The notes below the pieces were generated by a model, which was given only the letters and a program-made list of their open reading frames with translations, searched no databases and had not been told where the DNA came from. A stretch of 64,000 nucleotides of DNA from Rhizodiscina lignyota (Eukaryota > Ascomycota > Dothideomycetes > Aulographales > Rhizodiscinaceae), in contig ML978126.1 in assembly GCA_010015805.1 (NCBI GenBank), forward strand, positions 1,116,001 through 1,180,000. The letters run 5' to 3'. Shown here in pieces: positions 55,028 to 64,000 of the stretch (positions are counted from its first letter, which is position 1; each line of letters begins with the position of its first letter). Made by a program: the position numbers and the translations under genes.

Positions 55028-55957
55028 TTCGATGTATTTGGAATTGGAGTCTACCGTTAATAAATGGAGATGTCCAAACTTTTGGTTCTTGTCAGGTAGA
55101 AGGTTAAAATGACTGTACGGATATCAATGTCGCCACCGGTCCGTTGCTTGCTTAAGGCTTATCTTGAGCTTCCCTTGCGACGTCACTGGATTGCAGATCG
55201 CAAGCACAGAGTCTAAGGCAGCAGTTATTTCGACGCTTGAGATGACGACGCACGTCACAATGATAGCAGAAGCTGGGGTGTCTTGCATGTGGGGTTCAAC
55301 ACGAACAGATGCAGGCGCTAGCCCAATTGGGACGTATTCCACCGGGCGACAGCAAATACGATCCTGAGTTTGAGTTTTCGCTGGAAACTGTCCGCTTTCT
55401 TGTCCAATCAAAGTATTGCCTCCGCGTGGCCACTGAGCAAGAGTACGCGACTACGACCAGTAAAAATCGTACGTATCTCGAGGATCAACGTCAACCAGTG
55501 CGATGCCTTTGACCAAACCTTATCCAATCTCGACTCGAATACGTGGCCAAGTCGTGGAGTCAAAAGGACATTACGTGTAGTGCCAAACAAGACTACCAAC
55601 GGGATGACGCTCGAGGGAGACAATCCATTCAGTTTTCTCAAGAATCTCGATACGGGGACATGGCCAAAAGCAAACTGACAGAACCATTTTTCCGGACAAG
55701 CCTGTCGCGCCTGAGATCGACAAGATGGGCCTAGAGGAGAGACTAGCATCCATCCAACAGGATGTGCTGGTTTTGACCTTATATTCGCTCGGCATTGAGG
55801 GATGGTGGTGTCGCTTATGCCAGGCCAAAATCTAGAACGGTAGAGCGCGTAGGTAACACGGGGAATTAGTTGTGCGTCGCCTATTTTATATATATGAAAA
55901 GGACGATAGCTACTAAATCGCGTAGGCGGCGCGTTAACGGATCCTGATACGATATCC
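55028..55957. other. Intergenic region with broken coding segments
   Basis: Plus-strand frames between 55309 and 55836 look protein-like but in three different phases: KYDPEFEFSLETVRFLVQSK, then NTWPSRGVKRTLRVVPNKTT, then MGLEERLASIQQDVLVLTLY ending at a TAG at 55834. They follow in order and probably are one decayed gene. No family recognised. Confidence 0.35.
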
Positions 55958-56170
55958 ATGCCGAAGCCTTGTCAGGGCTCAAATTGTTCTCATACGCACG
56001 GCAAATATTTTATCGCCCGTACACTGAATAAAGATGATTCCGAAACGGTCCTCTGTTCCCCTTGCTATTGGTATACGAAGAACAAGAAGCATTTCCAAGG
56101 CCGGGTGATGTTTCGGACAACAAAGATGTGCAAAGCAGTTTGTGAAGGTGCGTTTCAATTGGGTACCTAG
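55958..56170 (+). CDS. Small zinc-finger-like protein
   Basis: ATG-initiated ORF of 70 residues. Cys pairs at the N-terminus (KPCQGSNC, residues 5 and 10) and in the middle (LCSPCYWY) could bind one zinc ion, recalling a GATA-type finger: C-x4-C-x(22)-C-x2-C. A basic region with KNKKHFQGRVMFRTTKMCK follows. The size and isolated position suggest either a complete tiny protein or the surviving exon of a decayed gene. A related fragment lies at 23315-23422. Confidence 0.4.
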   Translation: MPKPCQGSNCSHTHGKYFIARTLNKDDSETVLCSPCYWYTKNKKHFQGRVMFRTTKMCKAVCEGAFQLGT

Positions 56171-56955
56171 CGCGTGAAGAGTGAGAAAAAAGTTGAGGCC
56201 AGCACTTTAGGAGGCTGAGCAGCATCAGTGTATAGCTTCTATGATAACGTAGTGTATAAATTTTCTAATAGATCGCTTTTGCTTAGGCCACTCTAAAGAA
56301 CGTATAACCAAGTTTTCAGAGATAATCTCAATTCCTATGAGGTGTAATAGCGATTAGCCTTCCGGTGTTAAGCTTTCCTGCGGCCAAGTATTTTATCAGC
56401 TGCGGGCCCGTGCGTGGCGTGGTTAGAGCGTGGTGGCTTTCAGCGTCTACATAAGCACATACGCGAGACATTAACCCTGTGCACGACATTTTTCCTGATA
56501 AACTTTTCGAAAACTCATGGTCCAAATGACATAGCATGCCTTTTCCAAATGGTGTTACCTCCGCTATTCGATGGGAGCTTCCCTAATCTCGCCCATTTGC
56601 CCCTGGGCGCCTGTAAAAACGTTCTACAAGGCAGGAGAACAGAGCTAGACTACGCTGCTAGGCTATGCTGTGCTACATCTCATATGTCTATCGCTCATTA
56701 CCAGTACAGTCCTTTGAAGCTTTCATGTTCTCTTTAGAATTAATCAATACGGAATAACAAGAAGCTCTCGCGAAAGTATCTGATATGCCTTGAGCTAAGA
56801 ACGACGCAGGCCACAAAAGCGTTCCTGCGACAGCTTGATCCTTCCTACCTCCCTTTCGTCTGCCGCAGTAAGTACTTTCCAACCCTTTACAATTCTCTAC
56901 TGACTGTAATAAAGCCTACAGATGACATTTCCTACTTCCTCCCTATTCGCTCTCC
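56171..56955. other. Intergenic region
   Basis: About 785 bp. At 56181-56197, GTGAGAAAAAAGTTGAG matches the inverted-repeat end of the element at 51879 with one difference, but no opposing copy was found nearby. The rest shows nothing supported; the right end should contain the next HET gene's promoter. Confidence 0.4.
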
Positions 56956-59223
56956 ATGAGCTGTTCAAAGGAAACCACAAAACCTGGACCTCCCAGCCCA
57001 TCACCCAGCGGATCGTCGACTGTGCACTTGCACATAGATGGAAGCTCCTCCGGAGCCATTGAGTACACCCAGGAACGGAAACACATTTTTCAAGACAAGG
57101 ATGATATAGTAGTGAAGAGAAAGCGGCTGAAGTCTGGCGACCATGGCAGTACCATCTGCGGTGAATGTAAACGGATAGACTTTAACGGCGTTCTTGACCT
57201 TACAGCCGATATCAGAACTCTGTGGCGGGAGCCGGAGAACGGCATTTTGGTTGCAAACCTGGCAGCTAGATGCACCGGACCACCGACAAATGGTTGCTCT
57301 CTTTGCAGCCTTTTTTTCGCGGCGAGGATACCTTCGGACAGCGCCGAGTACGAACTCCGTGCCCTCTCCTTCATGGGATTTATTACTTGTGTCAACTTCT
57401 CTAAATGTTCTTGGGACTTTAGAGCTAGAGACATTCCTCAGCTTTGTGTTGTCCCTACTGGTATTCGTCCAAAGATGCTGGCATACCACATTATTGATCA
57501 TGTTGCAGCGCACGGCTCAATTTTACCCACAAAACTTGAAGACACCATGAATTCAAACTCGATTTTCTATCCACGACTTGTGAGTGGCCATGTTGACTTC
57601 ACAGTTGTCAAGGAATGGACCGAATACTGCAAGCTTCATCACGGCAGACTTTGTGCAACCGAGAAGGCACTCCCTTCCGGTATGAGATTGATCGATTGCT
57701 TTCGCCCACGCCCAGCCATTGTTCCCGCAGTCGGACGACGTCGTTATGCGGCCCTTAGTTATGTCTGGGGACAAACCATGCAAGAGCGTCGAGAAACAGT
57801 GCCGCCAAGCACGAATGACCTTCCTCGTGTTCTCCCTCAAACACTCATGGATGCAATTCAAGTGTGTAAAGCGATGGACATCCCATTTCTTTGGGTTGAT
57901 CGTTACTGTATTCACCACTTGGATCCTAGGGAGGCACAGGAACAACTTGATCAAATGGATACAATCTACGAGAGCTCGGATATTACGATCATCGCCCTTG
58001 GGCCGGATGCGGAATCGGGGCTTCCTGGCATCTCTACGATAAGAGAGACTCAACCGAGTGTGGGACTCCACGACTTTCACCTCTTCTCAACTAAGCCCCA
58101 TCCACACCTTGCAATCCGCAATTCGACTTGGTCTCAGAGAGGTTGGACGTTTCAGGAGGCCGTTTTATCTCGCCGTCGTCTTGTGTTCACTGAACACCAG
58201 GTGTACTTTGAATGCTGTGCAATGAATTGCCAATAGACTCTTGGGGCAGACTTACAGGAGATCCATTCGACATGGAATGACATGAGCTCGAACCTTTTTC
58301 AAGATGGAATTTTCACTGGGCAAAATATTCAATTTGCAGACGTGGACGGCCATGACCGGACCGCAGTATCGAAATATCAAAGAGCTCTTTGCCTGATTTC
58401 CGAATATACTGGTAGATCACTTACATTTGAGTCTGACTCGCTGAGAGCTTTTGCTGGGATTTTACATTCTCTTCAAGAATCGCGACCAACTGTTAAACAC
58501 CTCTGGGGGCTTCCGGTGATTCTGGACGAAGTTCCTTCTCCCGCAAGTCGATCTTGTAATTTCTCCCTTCTTTGGCTCCATCAACATAAGAGGGAGAACA
58601 GGGTTCGGAGACGCGCTAACTTCCCATCTTGGAGCTGGGCCGGATGGGAAGGTGAAGTGGATTTCTTGATCGCATCGACACGAAAGTATGACAGTCTTGT
58701 CTGGTATCCAAAGATCATGGGTCCGTTGGTGAAGGTATGGGTTGAATATGAGGAGAATTCCCTAGTAGATCTCGATTACCTGTTCAGTCGCCAAATGCCA
58801 GATTCATCTGAACTACAATACCCATTGGCCATTCACCTCGAGGTCTTCGTAGTGCCGTCCGCGGTAATCATTCACCAAGCTGAGCCGACTAAACTGGGAT
58901 GGCGCTTTCGACTATTCGGCCATGTCACCCTTGTCGAATGTTCCGAACCGCACAAATACTCCATGAATGGACTGAGAATGTTCAAAAGCCAACAATTGGA
59001 ACTCATCCTAATGCCTGATGTAACGCCATTTGGACCCCACCGTATGGTCGGACTAGTGATTCAAAATCAATCTGGCTCATCGTCTCGTGTTGGGACATGG
59101 CGCACGGCGAATCACTCGCTTCACGATCTGGAGAATAGCGCCCTGGCTGGATATTCTGATGGCTCATGGGAGTACTTGGAAAGAGATTTCAATTGGATAA
59201 GAAAAAAGGTGCGTTTGGTCTGA
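56956..59223 (+). CDS. HET-domain protein, frame interrupted by one TAG
   Basis: Two long ORFs, 56956-58236 and the same frame from 58237 to 59223, make one protein of about 754 residues apart from a TAG at 58234-58236. The N-terminal part has a Cys-containing segment (ICGECKRIDF, GCSLCSLFF), usual before HET domains of this type. The HET domain follows (YAALSYVWGQ, FLWVDRYCIHHLD, MDTIYESSDITIIALG, WSQRGWTFQEAVLSRRRLV). The stop falls just after VYFECCAMNC, and the conserved remainder continues downstream (RRRANFPSWSWAGWEG). A 36-bp intron (GTGTAC to AATAG) would remove the stop in frame but also the conserved Cys block. Recent nonsense mutation, readthrough or sequencing error are possible. 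Note 'VDRYCIHHLD' in place of the common 'VDxxCIDQxD'. Confidence 0.7.
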
Positions 59224-59742
59224 CTTTAACGGGCGCCTCCGTTTCTATTTGATCGATTTGGCTTCTATTTTGCCCAGGTCTAGCGAGGTCCAGTCTCATG
59301 CAGCTATCTGCTAGAGCAAATTTTCCTACGCTTCTCTCGTCCCTCTTTTGACGCATCGAGGACTCGCGAGGATACTGGTGTCTGGAAAGGCTACAAGCGA
59401 AGCCCGAGAGCCTGGACGCCGCAGCCGCAGGAGACTTTTTGCCCTATTGGAAGGTTATCAGACCACTAGCAGTGATCAGCGAAAGAAAATATGCACTCCA
59501 AGCGCGGTGACTTTCAAAACCCGGCTAGCAAAACAGCTCAAAAGCCCTCATTGACATTCTTGGCACATCGCGAACATCAACCACAGGATCGTTGGCCTTC
59601 GATGGCAGCACTACTATATGGCGCAACAGCGAGGTATAATTTTGGAGGGACTCGCATTGGGTTTTCAATGCCGAACATGACTGTCTCCCTTTGTTCTATA
59701 CCACTGAGTCTCGAGTTGAGAGCTTAGGTGCCAACCGCAAGC
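59224..59742. other. Intergenic region upstream of the ferric reductase
   Basis: About 520 bp that should contain the ferric reductase promoter. No iron-regulator (HGATAR) cluster or other motif was obvious on reading. Confidence 0.4.
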
Positions 59743-61897
59743 ATGAAGGTTTCTTCGATCATCTGGTCAGCATGTTTGCTGGCAACGTCCGTCCTTGGGG
59801 ACCAGGGTGCACTCACCGGCTTTCCTGCGAACCCCTACGATCCGTACTGTGCTATGTCCTGCTTGCGATCTCTGTACACCTTAACGCTGAGCTGCTCCGA
59901 TATGGGCGCCACACTTGGGATGATGACCAGCATGACATCCTCCTCGTGCTGGGCCAGCAACACCCCTTACCTCACTAGTCTGGCGTGGTGTATGCACACA
60001 AAGTGTGCCGAGTTCGACGTACCAAATTCAAAGCTCGAGTGGTTTTGGGAAACGGAGGCTACCGGGCAAAGCACCGCCGGCCAGGTGCTTGTTACTCCGA
60101 AGTGGTCATACTCAGAGGCACTTGCAAACGTTCCCCAATCTCCGACAAAGCAACTCAGTGCGAGTGATACATGGCTCAATGTCACCTCTCTAGTCTCACC
60201 GGATGTCTACTTGGAGCAATGGAATGTCCTGACGGGTGTTCAGCGCGAAACGACGGTTGAGAACAGTTACGGGTGAGAGGCTGACCTTGTATCTGACGAA
60301 GAACTTGTTCCAAATGCTAACTACTACTAATTATAGTATCGCAATGCTCGTCACTGGTTTTGGCACACCGATAATACTCACTATATTTCTATACATGCCA
60401 TTTGTCTCCGGGATTTTGAGGAAGCTCAGGCCATATCTGATTTGGCCAAGTACCATGGGCACGTATCAAGTTCGCCCGCTTCCTTACCTCCTTGGGAATG
60501 CTCCCACCGTTGGCCAAACCCTCTACATTGTAATGTTTGTCATTCTCAACATCGTATTGACCTCGGTCGGATATGAATCTCGGCAGCCGAATGCGTGGTA
60601 CGCAACAAGATGGCGAGAGATTATGGCCTTTGTCCTTTACCGCACTGGGAACTTTGCCTATATCATGTCCCCCCTTATTTTCCTCTTTGCCTCACGAAAC
60701 AACGTTCTACTTTGGTTGACGAATTGGTCTCATTCAACCTTTATTGTCCTGCACCGTTGGATAGCACGCGTCTTCACCCTGCAGGTCCTTCTTCACTCCA
60801 TTATTGCTGTGGTATTGTACAAAGAGGAAGGGACTTACAGCTCGGAGGTTAGCCAACCATATTGGATCTGGGGCATCGTGGCTACTCTTTGTTGCGTCAT
60901 TCTCACGTTTGGCAGCGGGCTCTATGTCCGCAATTTCGCGTACGAGATCTTTCTGATCACGCACATTGTGCTTTCTGTCATTCTCATTGTTGGTTGCTGG
61001 TATCATGCTTATGACTTGTACAAGTTCCTTGGGGGGTATGAGGATTGGATCTACGCCGTATCTGCCGTCTGGTTTTTCGACCGCCTGATGCGTGTTGCGC
61101 GCGTCCTCATCGCTGGCCCACGTCGAGCCAAAGTCACACAGCTCGGAGAACGCTATGTCCGGATAGACGTCCCTGGGATCCGCTGGGGTTCTGAGCCCGG
61201 CAAGCACGTCTACATCTACTTCCCCACACTCAATCCGCTACGTCCATGGGAGAACCATCCGTTTTCGGTTCTGCCGACGGCCTTGCTGCAGCCCTCTCAC
61301 TTGCGCGTTGGCTCTGAGAGTCAGAGCCGGAGCTCATCAGATCGGCCAGAAGAGCAGTCCGACGTGGCGAAGAACGACGCGCTCAAGTCTCGCGTCAGCG
61401 CATTGCAAAACAGCCGTCCTACAGTCGGCCTGACACTCTATGTTAGACAGTCGACGGGCATGACGAAGTCTTTGCGCGCAGGTGACAATCTCCTCACATT
61501 CGTAGAGGGCCCGTATCCGAATAACTCAACCGCGGAGGTTCTCCGTTGCGACCGGCTGTTGCTTATCAGCGGAGGCATTGGGATCACGGGTCTTCTCCCA
61601 TTTGTTAACAACCACTGGAACGTCAAGCTGGCATGGAGTGTCAAAGAATCGGCCAGATGCTTGATCGATGACTTAGACGGTGTTCTGAGCCAGATTCCCG
61701 ACAGGGATGTGAGGATAGGCAATAGACTAGACGTTAAGCAGCTACTGGCTGAGGAGATGGAGGCAGGGTGGGGAAAGGTTGGAGTAGTTGTGTCTGGTCC
61801 CGGAGGGCTCTGCGATGATGTCAGGGCCGCCGTTGCTGCTGCCGGCAGGCTTGGGAAGACCGAGTTTGAGCTCGAAGTCGAAGCGTATTCTTGGTGA
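59743..61897 (+). CDS. Ferric-chelate reductase (FRE-type transmembrane oxidoreductase)
   Basis: Plasma-membrane enzyme reducing Fe3+ or Cu2+ outside the cell with cytosolic NADPH. Exons 59743-60272 and 60337-61897 give 696 residues. A signal peptide (MKVSSIIWSACLLATSVLG) precedes a Cys-containing extracellular domain of about 160 residues. The membrane core has the bis-heme His pattern: LHRWIARVFTLQVLLHS in one helix and THIVLSVILIVGCWYH in the next. The FAD-binding domain shows GKHVYIYFP and the HPFS motif in WENHPFSVLP; the NAD(P) site shows LLLISGGIGITGLLPF. A Ser-rich insert (about 60 residues) follows HPFS, as in many fungal FREs. The C-terminal Cys-Gly NADPH motif is not evident. No ferroxidase/permease pair is adjacent. 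Confidence 0.9.
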
Positions 61898-62138
61898 AGA
61901 CTTTGTCGGGTCGTCCTTTTCCGCTGCCCTTTCTGCCTCCTCTCCCTCTCAACTTTCTGCTTCTTGGTCTTCCTTTGCGAAGCCATTTCGATGGATTCCA
62001 TGCTCTTTTCCTCTTCTTTAGCAACTCATACTCGGAATCCGTGCTGTGATCATTATGCGATTCGGACTCGATAGCAAACCCCTCGTCCTCATCGTCCAGA
62101 TTGCAATCAATAGTAAAGCCCTTGTCATCGAGACACAT
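61821..62138 (-). CDS. Small acidic-basic hypothetical ORF
   Basis: ATG-initiated ORF of 105 residues, with an acidic first half (DCNLDDEDEGFAIESESHND) and a Lys/Arg/Gly-rich second half (LRKGRPRSRKLRGRGGRKGS). Its last 77 bases overlap the ferric reductase coding strand in antisense. The first part (61898-62138) lies in otherwise free space. Charge segregation suggests a nuclear protein if real; the support is weak. Confidence 0.25.
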   Translation of the reverse strand: MCLDDKGFTIDCNLDDEDEGFAIESESHNDHSTDSEYELLKKRKRAWNPSKWLRKGRPRSRKLRGRGGRKGSGKGRPDKVFTKNTLRLRAQTRSSQACRQQQRRP

Positions 62139-62294
62139 AATGTAACGATCTCAAGCAAATCGAATTCAACCCACTATCCAGGTGCTATAATGTATGTAAC
62201 TGGACTCACCACCACAGAGACGCCGGACACTTTTCCCAACTCATAAACCATGCGCTCCCAAAAGTCCGTCAAATCATCGCACATCAGCCTTCAC
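61898..62294. other. Convergent intergenic region
   Basis: About 400 bp between the stop codons of the ferric reductase and SEC27. Apart from the small ORF noted at 61821-62138 nothing is supported. Confidence 0.4.
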
Positions 62295-64000
62295 TCAAGC
62301 GTCTACCTCCTCTTCTGCCTCTTCTGCCTCGTCAGCTGCATCTTCCTCGACTCCGTCCTCGTCCACGTCAGCATCACCATTCTCATCTGCCTCACCATTA
62401 ACATCCTCCTTATCAAACGCGTTACCGCCTTCCTTCTCCAGCTTCAACCACTCCTCCCATTCAGGGAACAACTCTTCATCAGCCGCCTCGCCGTCCTTCT
62501 CTGCGCCCGGCGGGACAGCCAACATCCTGCTAACCCTTCCCTTACCATCCTTGTCGAGACCGTCTTTCCATATCCGCACAATAGATGGACACTTAGTTGG
62601 CGTATAAGTCTGTGCGAACAGCACCGCCTCGGCAGTCCTGTTCGTCTTAAGCAGCAAGTCCACGCAAGCTTCCTTCGCGCCAGTTGCCCAGAGCGCGGCG
62701 AATGCGACGTTGTTTGCTGCCGCGGTCTCTGCTTTTTCGGCGAGTGCTTTCAGGCCTTCAACGTCGCCAGATGCGGTTCGGAGGAGAAGCAAGCTTCCCA
62801 GGTCGTTCGCCTTTTCGAAGCACTCTGCTGCGAGAGAGACATCCCACGCCGCAAGTGCGGTATCTCCGACCGTCTTCCACTTTGGTTCTTGGTCGGCTTC
62901 CCTGGCGAGCTCTAGAGCAATGTCCAGTCTGCCGAGACCAAGCGCGAGTTCGAAGCGGTGCTCATCGTCGGTAGCAACTTCCAGTGCCTGTTCCTTGTAT
63001 CCTTGACCTTCCAAGAAGCGGGCAATCTTATTAAGCTGATCTTGAGGAATGTCTGGTAGAAGTTCATTTGCAGAATCCAAGTCTCCACGGAGGACGAGAG
63101 TCTGGTATTCTGCAACACTCAGAGAAAGGGCGTAGGAGAAGACGACGACGTCCTTATCGCAGAGATAGAGACGAGAGTCGCGGGGTAGGTAGCCTAAGAG
63201 ATAACTCGGGCTGTCGAAGTGGGCAATTGTATAGGTTTGGTCGCCGACGAGATAGTCTGTGATCTTTTGTTAGCAATTGTGATTGTACGTGTAGAGTGAC
63301 CACATACTCAGGCGATTGGTGGAATTCGTGTAGACGAAGCAGTCTCCAACCCACTGGCCAGTTCTCACACTCTCGTTGATGTCCGTAATGACCTCGAAAG
63401 CCGATTCAACGCCATCCTCATCTGCCTCTCCGTTCTGCACACCCTCAAGATAGTTCTCTCTTGAATATCGCAATACGTAGAAGGTGTCTTCGCAAGCCAG
63501 TGTGACGAGCTCACCACTCTCCGACCAATAGACATCCTTCGGCTCGACTTCGATTCTCCTGACCAGCTGTCCACTTTCCCAGTCGAACAGACCGATACCG
63601 CCTTGGCCTTTGACGCCCAGCAGTACGCCACCTGCAAGGCCTTCTGCTTGGAATCCTACATTCAACGGACCCTTCTCTTTGAAGTTTCGGAATATCTTGA
63701 CACTTGTCGCGCTTTCGCGAATGGCATAGTCTCTGTCGTTCTCCTTGCTACCCCACGCGAAATCGAGCGCCGAACCGAATGCTTGGTTTCGAAGTGCAAT
63801 AGAGGTATATATGATGAATTCGCCGTCACCGCAAACGGCAACGGAGCGGCCATTGGGAGAGTGGAGGAGAGATTGTGGATACAAGTCGGTGGAGCCGAGC
63901 TCTTTCGCGGGGAGAGTGAGCTTGTCACCATCTTTTAGAGTTTTATCTGTTTAGAATTGTTAGCATAAGATTGCTCGTTGTAGCTCACAGTCGGAAACTT
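62295..64000 (-). CDS. SEC27: COPI coatomer beta' subunit, 5' partial
   Basis: Subunit of the COPI coat for Golgi-to-ER retrograde transport. Exons within the window: 63989-64000 (continues beyond), 63308-63946 and 62295-63256. The N-terminal WD40 propeller is outside. The segment seen starts in the second propeller (LYPQSLLHSPNGRSVAVCGD, ALDFAWGSKENDRDYAIRES, TSVKIFRNFKEKG), then the alpha-solenoid (LLPDIPQDQLNKIARFLEGQ, LALGLGRLDIALELAREADQ, WKTVGDTALAAWDVSLAAEC) and a Glu/Asp-rich tail (EEDAADEAEEAEEEVDA), all matching the family. Intron 63947-63988 is only 42 bp, with CTAAC and CTAAACAG. Function fits with the UFE1 SNARE at the other end of the window, though distance makes that coincidental. 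Confidence 0.93.

Noticed and set aside
55408-55959. 183-codon minus-strand ORF
   Set aside because: Opposes the plus-strand broken gene; overlapping frames and composition suggest a shadow, though neither strand is proven.
61438-62001. 187-codon antisense ORF in the ferric reductase
   Set aside because: Mirrors the conserved NAD-binding region on the other strand and has Ser/Thr/Pro shadow composition.

Overview
The window is nuclear DNA of a filamentous ascomycete (Pezizomycotina). Genes lie on both strands and most carry one to eight introns of about 42-90 bp, with GT(A/R)NGT donors, CTAAC/CTGAT branch sites and YAG acceptors. Fungus-specific families are present: HET, DUF3176-type and DUF3433-type membrane proteins, fungal ferric reductase and DUR3. 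The species cannot be named from sequence alone. No tRNA, rRNA, CRISPR array or complete autonomous transposon was seen.

Layout. 1-8.3 kb is a compact housekeeping block: 3' part of peroxisomal multifunctional beta-oxidation enzyme FOX2 (ends AKL), a DHA1-type MFS transporter, the ER Qa-SNARE Ufe1 and an aspartate aminotransferase. 8.3-12.4 kb is gene-poor with a decayed gene and a second coding remnant. 12.5-18.4 kb has a monocarboxylate-type MFS transporter, a HET protein and a disrupted DUF3176-type gene. 19.4-23 kb has a divergent pair: an Eps1-like membrane PDI and the NDUFA5-type complex I subunit. 25-32 kb has a sugar/polyol transporter, a Baeyer-Villiger monooxygenase and a DUF3433-type membrane protein. 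32.7-36.1 kb has a GPI-anchored Cys-rich protein, a GT25 glycosyltransferase and an unknown ORF.

36.3-40.8 kb holds the most unusual unit. An aconitase/isopropylmalate-isomerase-type hydratase (both subunits fused, 125-residue N-terminal extension, 11-nt microexon) is divergently paired with a PEP-mutase/isocitrate-lyase-superfamily lyase. Together they could hydrate and then cleave an alkyl-malate or citrate-like acid; the substrate is unknown. 42.4-43.7 kb has a xylose-reductase-type aldo-keto reductase. 44.4-46 kb is decayed DNA with a broken pectate lyase (PL3) gene and a 161-bp MITE-like element flanked by TA.

46.3-51.7 kb looks like a nitrogen-scavenging pair. A mitochondrially targeted-looking M20 N-carbamoyl-amino-acid/allantoate amidohydrolase is divergent from a DUR3 urea transporter across 1.3 kb containing three strong HGATAR sites. 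52.4-59.2 kb has two more HET genes (one with an in-frame TAG), a single-pass protein with seven SxSG repeats, a small zinc-finger-like ORF and a second short inverted-repeat element. 59.7-64 kb has a ferric reductase and the 3' part of COPI beta' (SEC27).

Exon coordinates were derived by hand from splice signals, reading frame and family conservation. Multi-exon models marked with high confidence have total lengths divisible by three.
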